From an uncultured Desulfurellaceae bacterium (GTDB taxonomy: Bacteria > Campylobacterota_A > Desulfurellia > Desulfurellales > Hippeaceae): a stretch of 9,420 nucleotides of DNA. This document shows, in pieces, positions 1-6,802 of the stretch; within the stretch, counting starts at the first letter, position 1; every line of letters begins with the position of its first letter. Position numbers and translations under genes: made by a program. Location of the stretch: the NCBI GenBank assembly GCA_913056505.1, contig CAJXLZ010000028.1:1-9420 (forward strand), read 5' to 3'. The notes below the pieces were generated by a model. It was given only the letters and a program-made list of their open reading frames with translations, ran no database searches and was not told where the DNA came from.

Positions 1-151
1 GATATTCTGGATGTTTAATTACATAACTATTACGAAGATTAGCATACATATTAATTTCACTCATAATTTGTTTCATAACCTCTTTATTAGATACTTTATT
101 ATATTCTTTAAGTAATGTATCTATTTTTATATCTAATTCTTTTAATGTCAT
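1..151 (-). CDS. Small hypothetical protein, C-terminus cut by window edge
   Basis: The reading frame opens with ATG at 151-149 and stays open to the left edge, giving 50 codons with no stop, so the gene is partial. The protein begins MTLKELDIKIDTLL and is rich in Lys, Glu, Asn, Met and Ile. It looks mostly helical, with no signal peptide or membrane segment. An AAAGGAG Shine-Dalgarno sequence (163-157) sits 5 nt upstream of the ATG. The ATG overlaps the TGA of the preceding 72-codon gene (ATGA at 151-148), which implies translational coupling and one transcript. I do not recognise the family. Its size, composition and pairing with another tiny AT-rich gene resemble accessory or phage/plasmid-derived genes, but that is inference. 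The strong ribosome binding site and overlap make a real gene likely. Confidence 0.65.
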   Translation of the reverse strand, partial: MTLKELDIKIDTLLKEYNKVSNKEVMKQIMSEINMYANLRNSYVIKHPEY

Positions 152-366
152 AATATCTCCTTTACTTCAACTAATGTATTATGGTGATTATAAACCCATA
201 AACTTATTTCTTCTAATACTGAATCTTTATTTTCATATTCATTAGTAAAATCCATTGCTTTAAATCCATTATGAGTTAATATTATTTCCTCGATATACTC
301 ATTGGTGCTATTGACTACAACACATTCTATAAATACATCTTTATCTAATAGTGATAATACTTTCAT
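148..366 (-). CDS. Hypothetical 72-residue acidic protein
   Basis: This is a complete small gene: ATG at 366-364, stop TGA at 150-148, 72 residues. An AAGGA Shine-Dalgarno (378-374) lies 7 nt upstream. The protein is acidic, starts MKVLSLLDKDVFIECVVV, and looks like a short beta strand region followed by a Glu-rich helical C-terminus. It has one Cys and no signal peptide or transmembrane helix. Its TGA overlaps the ATG of the next gene, so the two are probably co-translated. A sigma-70-like promoter lies about 105 bp upstream (470-498), separate from the pst operon. I cannot assign a family or function. Base composition is more AT-rich than in the neighbouring pho genes, which hints at a different origin. 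Confidence 0.7.
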   Translation of the reverse strand: MKVLSLLDKDVFIECVVVNSTNEYIEEIILTHNGFKAMDFTNEYENKDSVLEEISLWVYNHHNTLVEVKEIL

Positions 367-384
367 TTTAATTTCCTTATTATG

Positions 385-400
385 TAGCCATTTTTGGCCA
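385..400. repeat. Short inverted repeat in leader of the small-gene pair
   Basis: The minus strand reads TGGCCAAAAATGGCTA, with arms GCCA/TGGC and a flanking T-A pair interrupted by one mismatch. It lies between the promoter at 470-498 and the ribosome binding site of the 72-residue protein gene, ending only 6 bp from that site. It could be an operator or a small leader hairpin. The arms are short and chance is not excluded. Confidence 0.3.
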
Positions 401-469
401 CAAAAAACTCTTAATAAACAGAGATTGCAAAAAAAATCTTTATGGATATGATCTTCACAGAAATATTAT

Positions 470-498
470 ATTATAGGTTTTAATTTCTGCCATAGCAA
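470..498 (-). promoter_or_regulatory. Predicted sigma-70 promoter for the small-gene pair
   Basis: On the minus strand the -35 TTGCTA (498-493) is separated by exactly 17 bp from a consensus -10 TATAAT (475-470). The predicted start near 463 gives a leader of about 95 nt before the ATG at 366. The -35 lies only 2 bp beyond the phoR stop codon. I see no strong terminator between phoR and this promoter, so read-through from the pst operon is possible. Confidence 0.6.
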
Positions 499-500
499 AT

Positions 501-1718
501 TTATCTTTCCTTGGGAAATTTTATCCTAAATAAGCTACCAAGACCAACCTTGCTTTCAACTTCAATTGTACCATTATATAACATAACAAGATGTTTTACT
601 ATTGCAAGACCCAACCCGCTACCTTTGCTTTTGACCTTATAAAAACGCTCAAAAATCCTTTCCTGTTGGCTCTTTTCTATACCAATACCTGTATCTTCAA
701 CTTCTATGATATAATATTTATCATCACAAAAACATCTTAGTTTGATAAAGCCCTCTTTTGTATAAAAATAGGCGTTATCTAATAAATTATTTAAAATTGT
801 TTTCATATGATAATCGTTAATCGGCAATTCATCTACATCAATTTCTTTTATGAATTTTATAGGTTTATTCAAAATCAAATTATTTATATTTAAATCAACA
901 ACCAGATCAACCAAATTTGTTCTTGAGAATAACTTATTACTGCTTTTGTAATGCTCTATTTGAGCAAGTTCTAAAATATTATTTATCAAGTTATTTAAAT
1001 TAAGAGCATTTCTATAGATATAATTTAAAAACTTATCACGGTTATTTTTATCAATATTCTTATTAATTAAAAGCGTTTCAGCATAACCCATTATATTGGT
1101 TATCGGAGTTTTAAGTTCATGTGAAGCATTTGAAAAAAATGTCATCTTCATTTTTTGATAAGATTCCTCTTTCGTCACATCCTCTATTAATAAAATGTAA
1201 GCATCTGTCAGAGAAATTTTATCGAATTTTAGGATTTTATGCTCAAACTCTACTTTACTAAAATCCTCCTTTAAAAACTTATCGAACAAACTAATAACTT
1301 TGTAATTCTCCCATCCACCAACAATAGATTTACCGAATTCAATATTACAGCCAAACAGCTCCGCAATGTACCTGTTTGACAATAATACTTCATTTTTATT
1401 GTTTACAAGTAGGACACCAAGTCTTATATTTTCAATGATTTTAAGTAAATTTTCCCTATGGATACTCAATTTATCAATTTTTTGTGATAGTCTTTCAATA
1501 CTTTTATGCATAATGGGAAAAACTCTAAAAAAAACAGTTCCGTGGTTCTGAAAACTTTTATATATAAGATAATTAAAACCCTGAATAAATGAAATCGATA
1601 AAAATATATATATTACTATGGCTAATAACCAAGAATGGATTAAAAGATAAACTACAATCGCAATAAAGAAATTAACTACAAAAATGAATAAGAAAAGTAG
1701 TTTATAAAATGAGGCCAT
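501..1718 (-). CDS. phoR: Phosphate regulon sensor histidine kinase PhoR
   Basis: PhoR phosphorylates PhoB at low phosphate and receives its signal through the Pst transporter and PhoU. The N-terminus (about residues 4-53) is almost continuously hydrophobic and fits a two-helix hairpin with a very short outside loop, so there is no periplasmic sensor domain. A linker and a PAS-like segment (about 90-185) follow. Next come the HisKA box SHELKTP with the phospho-accepting His near 200, then the HATPase core: N box around LNNLLDNA, G1 VEDTGIGI, F box IFERFYKV, G2 GSGLGLAI. I chose ATG at 1718-1716, 17 bp inside phoB, giving 405 residues. A TTG two codons upstream (1724) is the alternative. Neither has a clear ribosome binding site, so translation is probably coupled to phoB. 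It is the last gene of the operon. Confidence 0.93.
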   Translation of the reverse strand: MASFYKLLFLFIFVVNFFIAIVVYLLIHSWLLAIVIYIFLSISFIQGFNYLIYKSFQNHGTVFFRVFPIMHKSIERLSQKIDKLSIHRENLLKIIENIRLGVLLVNNKNEVLLSNRYIAELFGCNIEFGKSIVGGWENYKVISLFDKFLKEDFSKVEFEHKILKFDKISLTDAYILLIEDVTKEESYQKMKMTFFSNASHELKTPITNIMGYAETLLINKNIDKNNRDKFLNYIYRNALNLNNLINNILELAQIEHYKSSNKLFSRTNLVDLVVDLNINNLILNKPIKFIKEIDVDELPINDYHMKTILNNLLDNAYFYTKEGFIKLRCFCDDKYYIIEVEDTGIGIEKSQQERIFERFYKVKSKGSGLGLAIVKHLVMLYNGTIEVESKVGLGSLFRIKFPKER

Positions 1719-2370
1719 AACCAATTTTAGGTTTAGATTTGATTAGATTTGATTTACTGGAAAGTTTTTTTCTTAAGGATGATATATGGACATCTACTGT
1801 ACGGGTTTGGATTTGATCGTCAAAACCCCAAATCTTCGTAAACAATTCATCTCTCGAAAAGATCTTATTTGGATTAGATAAGAATAAGCCTAATAACTCA
1901 AACTCTTTTGTTGTTAAATTCATTTGAATGCCGTCATTATAAGCAGTAAAAGTATCAAAATCTAACTCGATACCCTCAAATTTTATTTTATTATGTTTCT
2001 TCTCTATTCTTCTTAATAGGGCTTTAATCTTTGCAATCAGCACCTTAATAGAGAAAGGTTTGGTCACGTAATCATCAGCCCCTTCAGCCAACAAAGTGGT
2101 AATCACAGATTCTTGAGATTTTGCACTCAAAATAATTATTGCTATATCTTTATATTCAGGTTTCGCCTTTATAATCCTAAGAAAATCTTCTCCTTGTAAA
2201 CCGGGCAACATTAAATCCAAAATAATCAGGTTTGGCACAAAATCTTTCAAAATAAGCAACGCGAGGTTTGCATCTTCTGCTAATATTGTTTTAAAACCTT
2301 CACTTTGTAGATTGAATTCTAATAAATGAGATATTGTTTCTTCATCTTCAACAATCAATATATTAAACAT
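1702..2370 (-). CDS. phoB: Phosphate regulon response regulator PhoB (OmpR/PhoB family)
   Basis: This is a DNA-binding response regulator of 222 residues. The receiver domain (about 1-120) shows the acidic pocket EDE at 8-10, the phospho-acceptor Asp52 in ILDLMLPG, the switch Ser82 (LSAK) and Lys104 (TKPF). The C-terminal winged helix (about 128-222) contains LTTKEFELL, SRDELFTKIWG and the recognition helix region RTVDVHISSLRKKL, all typical of PhoB/OmpR proteins. The end, KIGYGLIL, departs from the common GVGYRF-type ending, so the last wing strand is slightly divergent. The ATG overlaps the phoU stop by one base (TAATG at 2372-2368). phoR starts inside its 3' end. Position in the pst operon identifies it as PhoB rather than another OmpR-type regulator. 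It is expected to bind the repeat array at 6723-6762. Confidence 0.95.
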   Translation of the reverse strand: MFNILIVEDEETISHLLEFNLQSEGFKTILAEDANLALLILKDFVPNLIILDLMLPGLQGEDFLRIIKAKPEYKDIAIIILSAKSQESVITTLLAEGADDYVTKPFSIKVLIAKIKALLRRIEKKHNKIKFEGIELDFDTFTAYNDGIQMNLTTKEFELLGLFLSNPNKIFSRDELFTKIWGFDDQIQTRTVDVHISSLRKKLSSKSNLIKSKPKIGYGLIL

Positions 2371-3029
2371 TAAAGATCTTTTATACGTTTATGTTTACAA
2401 ATTTTACCCGTAGTTACATAAATCGATAGTTCGGCTATATTTGTTGCCTGATCTGCAATACGTTCTATAGCTCGTGCAATAAAAATCATTGGTATTGTTA
2501 AGGTAGAAGCATTTTGCTCATTGGTAATTTGCGCCATTGTTTTTATTATTGAGAGCTCGCGTTTATCAACATAGTCATCACTATCTATAACAAAAATGGC
2601 TTTATAATGATCTTTTGAAAAAAAAGATTCAATGGCAGTTTCAAGCATTAAAGCTGTTCTATCTTTCATATCTATAATTTCGCTCGTATCTACCTTAAAG
2701 TTCACAAAATCTATCTTTTCCACCCATTCTGATATGTTTGTCGCATTATCTGCAACACGTTCCAAGAAAATATCTATTTTTAAAGCTGATAAAACCAATC
2801 TTAATTCCTCTGCTAGAGGAGACCTCAAGGCAATTAGATTAGCGCAAAAGTTATCTATATCATTATCAAGCGCATCAACCTTATCATCTGATTCTTTAAC
2901 TTTTTGTGCTAAACTTAGGTCTTTATTTACAAGCGACTCAATAGAATCATTAAACATATTTAAAGCTAACTGCGCCATATTTGAAATCTTTACACGCAAC
3001 TGTTTCAAATCTTCATCTAATAATCTCAT
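2370..3029 (-). CDS. phoU: Phosphate transport system regulatory protein PhoU
   Basis: PhoU is a cytoplasmic helical protein that couples the Pst transporter to PhoR and represses PHO signalling when phosphate is plentiful. The 219 residues form two PhoU three-helix repeats. Each carries the family's metal-binding E-R-x-x-D-x-x-x-N signature: ERVADNATNISE (90-101) and ERIADQATNIAE (189-200). Length matches the family (about 215-240). The start ATG at 3029-3027 lies 8 bp after the pstB TAG. No strong Shine-Dalgarno is present, so re-initiation after pstB is likely. The TAA stop shares a base with the phoB ATG. The order pstB-phoU is near universal and supports the call. Confidence 0.95.
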   Translation of the reverse strand: MRLLDEDLKQLRVKISNMAQLALNMFNDSIESLVNKDLSLAQKVKESDDKVDALDNDIDNFCANLIALRSPLAEELRLVLSALKIDIFLERVADNATNISEWVEKIDFVNFKVDTSEIIDMKDRTALMLETAIESFFSKDHYKAIFVIDSDDYVDKRELSIIKTMAQITNEQNASTLTIPMIFIARAIERIADQATNIAELSIYVTTGKICKHKRIKDL

Positions 3030-3037
3030 AGGCTCTA

Positions 3038-3817
3038 CTAACCAAATTTTCCCATAATATAGTTTTGCGTTCTCTTGTCCTTAGGGTTTGTAAATATAAC
3101 ATCTGTTTTATCATATTCAATGGCTTCACCATTCATCAAAAATAGTGTATACTCCGAAATACGAGCCGCTTGCTGTAAGTTATGTGTTACGGCTATAATA
3201 GTCAATTTTTTTGAAGCTTCAATCATTAAATCTTCTATTTTTGATGTTGATATTGGATCAAGTGAGGCCGTAGACTCATCAAAAACTAACACCTCTGGGT
3301 TAACTGCAATTGCTCGTGCTATGCATAATCTTTGTTGCTGCCCACCAGATAGGTTTGTTGCAAGTTTATTAAGCCTATCTTTAACTTCATCCCAGAGGGC
3401 GGCACCTTTGAGAGCCTGCACTACCCTATCTTCCAATTCTGTCTTGTTCTTTATTCCTATTAATTTTAGCCCAAATGCTACATTCTCGAAGATGGACATA
3501 GGAAAAGCGGTAGGTTTTTGGAATACCATGCCTATTTTGTTTCTTAATTCAATAAGGTCAATTTTTGGATCTAATATATCTTTGTTATCGATCAGTATAC
3601 GCCCCTCATAGTGATTATTAGGATATAAATCATGCATGCGATTAAAACATCGTGCGAGCGTAGTTTTACCAGATCCGGATGGACCAATCAGCGCTAAAAT
3701 TGTGTTTTCTTTGACACAAAAATTTAGATCCGACAGAGCTTTCTTGTTACCGTAGTAAAAATTAAAATCTCTGACATCAATTTTTAATTTGCCATCAATT
3801 TTGCAAGTATAGCTCAA
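3038..3817 (-). CDS. pstB: Phosphate ABC transporter ATP-binding protein PstB
   Basis: PstB is the ATPase subunit powering phosphate import. It shows Walker A GPSGSGKT, Q-loop VFQKPTAFP, ABC signature LSGGQQQR, Walker B EVLVFDE and H-loop VTHN. The PstB-specific stretch SLDPIST follows Walker B. The usual Pro after the catalytic Glu is Ser here (DESTASLDP instead of DEP-type). I place the start at TTG 3817-3815, giving 259 residues. It is preceded by a perfect GGAGGT (3830-3825) with a 7-nt spacer, and it overlaps the pstA TGA as TTGA. A TTG at 3832 in the same frame would have the Shine-Dalgarno within its own second and third codons and is unlikely. The TAG stop is 8 bp before phoU. Confidence 0.95.
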   Translation of the reverse strand: MSYTCKIDGKLKIDVRDFNFYYGNKKALSDLNFCVKENTILALIGPSGSGKTTLARCFNRMHDLYPNNHYEGRILIDNKDILDPKIDLIELRNKIGMVFQKPTAFPMSIFENVAFGLKLIGIKNKTELEDRVVQALKGAALWDEVKDRLNKLATNLSGGQQQRLCIARAIAVNPEVLVFDESTASLDPISTSKIEDLMIEASKKLTIIAVTHNLQQAARISEYTLFLMNGEAIEYDKTDVIFTNPKDKRTQNYIMGKFG

Positions 3818-4647
3818 TGACTGAACCTCCAATAAGAAAACAACCTGCTTGCAATATTAAACAATAAAACACTAAAAGTCAAAATAATTGCGGCAGCCCA
3901 AGCCAAATGATGCCAATTATCATAAGGTCCCATTGCATAATCATACATTGTAACGGTTAATGTACCTATGGGTTTATTGAGTTTATAGCTTTCAAAATTA
4001 CTATTAAAAGAGGTAAAAAGCAATGGCGCAGTTTCGCCTAAAACCCTAGATATTGCGATTAAAATAGCACTAATTATGCCAACAATTGCTTCTTTTACCA
4101 CCACTTTAAAAATTACAACATATTTTGGGGCACCTAAAGCATAGGCAGCTTCTCTTAATTCATTGGGAACAAGGCGTAAGATATTATCAACAGAAGATAT
4201 TACGATCGGGATCATTAAAATTGATAAAGCAACTGAGCCTGCTAATGCAGAAAAATTGCCCATTGGAACAACTAATAAAGCATAAATAAATATACCAATT
4301 ATTATGGATGGTATAGAGGTCATTGCATCACAAATATTACGAATTACATTTGATGTAAAACTATCCTTGCCATACTCACTTAGATATATACCAGCCAGTA
4401 AACCAATTGGTATACCTATTAATGAGGCGATACCAACGACTTCTAACTGCCCTAATATCGCAAATTTTAATCCTCCGCCATTATCACCTGGTGCTACGGC
4501 ATTCTGCGTAAACACGTTCCAGTTTAAATAATGAAAACCTTTATATATCAGACTAATAATAATCCAAAATAAAAAAAACAAACCTATTAACGCACTTAAG
4601 GTTGAAACTGTTAGCCCTAAATAGTTTAAAAACCTACGCTTAGACAT
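3814..4647 (-). CDS. pstA: Phosphate ABC transporter permease PstA
   Basis: PstA is one of the two inner-membrane permease subunits forming the phosphate channel. It has 277 residues and about six hydrophobic helices: near 13-36, 68-92, 112-130, 134-152, 188-205 and 248-270. The cytoplasmic EAA coupling loop reads REAAYALGAPKYVVIFKVVV (165-184), which docks on PstB. RVLGETAPLL (201-210) is the conserved PstA stretch after it. The ATG at 4647-4645 is 1 bp after the pstC TAA. An AAGGTG element in the 3' end of pstC (10 nt upstream) serves as ribosome binding site. Its TGA is embedded in the pstB TTG start. The downstream position and the GETAPL motif separate it from PstC. Confidence 0.95.
   Translation of the reverse strand: MSKRRFLNYLGLTVSTLSALIGLFFLFWIIISLIYKGFHYLNWNVFTQNAVAPGDNGGGLKFAILGQLEVVGIASLIGIPIGLLAGIYLSEYGKDSFTSNVIRNICDAMTSIPSIIIGIFIYALLVVPMGNFSALAGSVALSILMIPIVISSVDNILRLVPNELREAAYALGAPKYVVIFKVVVKEAIVGIISAILIAISRVLGETAPLLFTSFNSNFESYKLNKPIGTLTVTMYDYAMGPYDNWHHLAWAAAIILTFSVLLFNIASRLFSYWRFSH
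3815..3830 (-). promoter_or_regulatory. Ribosome binding site that fixes the pstB TTG start
   Basis: GGAGGT (3830-3825) followed by 7 nt and TTG (3817-3815). The TTG shares TG with the TGA stop of pstA. This moves the pstB start five codons downstream of the longest open frame and makes TTGA translational coupling likely. Confidence 0.75.
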
Positions 4648-4648
4648 T

Positions 4649-5575
4649 TTAATTTTTCACCTTTCTTAAAAAATACATCTTAGATACAATAATTAAAGTA
4701 AAACTTGACAAAAACAATATAAATGCAAGTAGATACATTGATGATAGATACAACTGAGAAGAGGCTTCTGTAAATTCATTTGCTATAGTAGCTGTAACAG
4801 TTGTAGTAGGAGACATCAAAGAGGCGGGCAATTTATCTTGATTGCCAATAACAAATGTAACAGCCATAGTCTCACCAATAGCACGACCTAAACTAATCAA
4901 AACTGCCCCAATAATTGCGCTTTTAGAATACCTAAACATTACTTTTAAGATAGTTTCCCATTTTGTGGCGCCAAGCGCATAAGCAGATTCTTTTAATAAA
5001 TTGGGTGTAATTTTTAATGCATCCCTAACCAATGCGGCGGTGAATGGAATAATCATAATTGCAAGCACCACACTTGCAGTAAACAAACTTACACCAGAAT
5101 AATAACCATAAAAAAAAGAGCCAATAACTGGTAATTTCACAAGCGTAGCATTAAAGAAGGGTTGAACATAATTTCCTATTAGAGGTCCCAAATAAAATAA
5201 ACCCCAAAAACCATAAATTACACTTGGAATTGCGGCTAACAATTCTATAGCTATGCCAATTGGTGTTTTTAAAGAATTAGGACAGATTTCCACAAGGAAT
5301 ATCGCAATGCCAAGCGCTATAGGTATAGCAATTATGCCAGATATAATGGTGGTAAACAATGTTCCAACGAGTGGAATTAACCCGCCAAATTTATTAAAAG
5401 CAGGAGACCATACATTGCTGGTTAAAAAATTAAAAAAACCAAAATGACTAATAGCACTGCTTGAGTTAATAAGTAAAACCAAAAATAGTCCAAAAACAAC
5501 CAATATCACGGTATAAGCAAAAAACATCGATATATGTTTAAGTAAAAAATCCAAAATTACAAATTTCTTTTTCAC
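4649..5575 (-). CDS. pstC: Phosphate ABC transporter permease PstC
   Basis: PstC is the second inner-membrane permease of the phosphate importer, 308 residues. There are about six transmembrane helices (near 18-37, 68-95, 108-130, 162-182, 220-243 and 280-300). The EAA loop is KESAYALGATKWETILKVMF (196-215), followed by GRAIGETMAV (230-239), the hallmark of PstC. I take GTG at 5575-5573 as start: AGGA lies 7 nt upstream and no better in-frame start is near. The lysine-rich N-terminus (KKK) fits a cytoplasmic end before helix 1. It follows pstS after 49 bp that contain a strong hairpin, so its expression may be lower than that of pstS. The TAA stop is 1 bp before pstA. Confidence 0.94.
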   Translation of the reverse strand: MKKKFVILDFLLKHISMFFAYTVILVVFGLFLVLLINSSSAISHFGFFNFLTSNVWSPAFNKFGGLIPLVGTLFTTIISGIIAIPIALGIAIFLVEICPNSLKTPIGIAIELLAAIPSVIYGFWGLFYLGPLIGNYVQPFFNATLVKLPVIGSFFYGYYSGVSLFTASVVLAIMIIPFTAALVRDALKITPNLLKESAYALGATKWETILKVMFRYSKSAIIGAVLISLGRAIGETMAVTFVIGNQDKLPASLMSPTTTVTATIANEFTEASSQLYLSSMYLLAFILFLSSFTLIIVSKMYFLRKVKN

Positions 5576-5591
5576 CTTTTATTCCTAATTG

Positions 5592-5614
5592 AATGGGGGG
5601 AGTCTCCCCCCATT
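5592..5614 (-). repeat. G6/C6 hairpin between pstS and pstC
   Basis: This is a perfect inverted repeat with arms AATGGGGGGAG and CTCCCCCCATT around a single central base, 11 bp before steric opening of the loop. It lies 10 bp after the pstS stop and 16 bp before the pstC start. No T-run follows on either strand, so it is not a canonical rho-independent terminator. The likely role is stabilising the 3' end of the pstS message or acting as a partial attenuator, so that the binding protein is made in excess over the membrane subunits. That role is inferred from position. Its G+C content stands out sharply in this genome. Confidence 0.85.
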
Positions 5615-5624
5615 ATTCAAAATT

Positions 5625-6656
5625 TTAAAATCCATTCTCTCTTAAATAGTTAAATATCAACTTTTTTGTTGAACGTGGCAGTGGAATATAACCTAACTTC
5701 TCAGCTGCCTTATCGCCATGATTAAAACCCCATTTAAAAAATTCGGCAGCTTGTTTGTATTTTGGTGATTTTTCTTTAGGTATAAGCACAAATGTACCCG
5801 ATACGATAGGCCAAGTCTTTGCCCCATTTTGGTTTACCAATACTTGGTAGAAACCCTTGCTTGGTTGCCAATTAGCCTTTGCTGCTGCCTCTCTAATAGT
5901 TGCTACAGTTGGTGCTACCCATTTACCCTCTTTATTTTGCAGATCTACATTAGTTAAGTGGTTTTGTAGCCAAAAAGCATACTCTACATAACCAATTGAA
6001 CCTTTAATCTGTTTAACATAGCTTGCTACGCCCATATTACCTTTTCCACCAACACCGGTTGGCCAATTTACAGATAATCCGTAGTGAACCTTTTGATTCC
6101 ACTGTCTGCTGATTTGACTCAACCAGTAAGTAATATTCCAGTTTGTCCCAGAACCATCAGCCCTATGAACAATTACAATTCCAAGGTGTGGCAATTTAAG
6201 CCCACTATTGTCTTTCTCAATTTGAGGATCATCCCAATATTTTATCTTACCCATAAATATTTTTGAGATAACAGCATTTGAAAGTTTTAATTGGTTATTT
6301 TTAATACCGGGTATATGTACAACAATTACTATACCCCCAACCATAGATGGAAATTGTATCAAATTCCTTTTACCAAGCTCCTCTTTAGTCAAGCACTTAT
6401 CTGTGCCACCAAAGGCCACAACCCTTTGACTTACCTGCCGAATGCCGGCGCCTGAACCTACACCTTGATAATTAACACGATTTCCTGTTGCTTTCTCATA
6501 CTCAAATGCCCACTTCGTATAAACAGGATAGGCAAAAGTAGATCCTGCCCCATTAATGGAACCCCCCGCATATGAAATCTTGGCACTAAATAATAGAGCA
6601 ATACACACTGCAAAAAAAGCAACTGCCCTAACCCACTTACTTTGGGTTAACACCAT
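5625..6656 (-). CDS. pstS: Periplasmic phosphate-binding protein PstS
   Basis: PstS is the high-affinity phosphate receptor that delivers phosphate to PstCAB. The 343-residue precursor has a Sec signal peptide: basic start, hydrophobic core about 11-24, likely cleavage after SYA (30|31). No lipobox Cys is present, so the mature protein is soluble and periplasmic. Ligand-binding motifs follow in the family order: GAGSTFAYP, YQGVGSGAGI, FGGTD (usually FGASD/FGGTD), HRADGSGTNWN and PTGVGGKGN. The start ATG at 6656-6654 has a full GGAGGTG ribosome binding site (6667-6661), the strongest in the operon. It is the first gene behind the Pho box array. Length and motifs match full-length PstS, with no sign of damage. 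Confidence 0.96.
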   Translation of the reverse strand: MVLTQSKWVRAVAFFAVCIALLFSAKISYAGGSINGAGSTFAYPVYTKWAFEYEKATGNRVNYQGVGSGAGIRQVSQRVVAFGGTDKCLTKEELGKRNLIQFPSMVGGIVIVVHIPGIKNNQLKLSNAVISKIFMGKIKYWDDPQIEKDNSGLKLPHLGIVIVHRADGSGTNWNITYWLSQISRQWNQKVHYGLSVNWPTGVGGKGNMGVASYVKQIKGSIGYVEYAFWLQNHLTNVDLQNKEGKWVAPTVATIREAAAKANWQPSKGFYQVLVNQNGAKTWPIVSGTFVLIPKEKSPKYKQAAEFFKWGFNHGDKAAEKLGYIPLPRSTKKLIFNYLRENGF

Positions 6657-6707
6657 AAAACACCTCCAGAAATAAATTTAGGCGCTCTTGCACCTTTTTC
6701 TGCGTTG

Positions 6708-6713
6708 ATTTTA
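6708..6713 (-). promoter_or_regulatory. Likely -10 element of the pst operon promoter
   Basis: TAAAAT on the minus strand lies 9 bp downstream of the last Pho repeat (6723-6729). No good -35 hexamer is present. That is normal for PhoB-activated promoters, where the regulator replaces -35 recognition. The predicted start is near 6701, about 45 nt before the pstS ATG. Confidence 0.5.
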
Positions 6714-6722
6714 ACTTTGCTT

Positions 6723-6762
6723 AGTAAAATAAACATCAAAGAGTTGTAAAATTTTTGTAAAA
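6723..6762 (-). promoter_or_regulatory. Pho box array (PhoB binding site) upstream of pstS
   Basis: On the minus strand four 7-bp units repeat at an exact 11-bp period: TTTTACA (6762-6756), TTTTACA (6751-6745), TTTGATG (6740-6734) and TTTTACT (6729-6723), separated by 4-bp A/T-rich spacers. An 11-bp direct repeat is the defining geometry of PhoB/PhoP operators, with tandem head-to-tail binding one helical turn apart. The TTTACA core is close to the TT(A/T)ACA half-site known for PhoP. The array ends 9 bp upstream of a -10 like element, the classic position. phoB lies in the operon controlled. Confidence 0.8.
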
Positions 6763-6802
6763 TAATTCATTGTGAGATTAAGCGGATAATTCTTGTCAAG
6801 TT

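Noticed and set aside
425..462. Possible weak terminator after phoR: AAGATC/GATTTT arms running into eight T's on the minus strand
   Set aside because: The stem depends on G-U pairs, is A/U only apart from one pair, has an 11-nt loop, and lies downstream of a clear promoter. Not strong enough to call.
2632..3057. Long plus-strand open frames inside the phoU, pstB and other pho genes
   Set aside because: They are antisense shadows of well-conserved genes, with serine-rich low-complexity translation and no ribosome binding sites.
6769..6791. Sequence resembling the lac operator (ATTGTGAG then AGCGGATAA)
   Set aside because: The two parts are separated by extra bases, symmetry is lost and there is no LacI-family or sugar gene nearby. 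Treated as coincidence.
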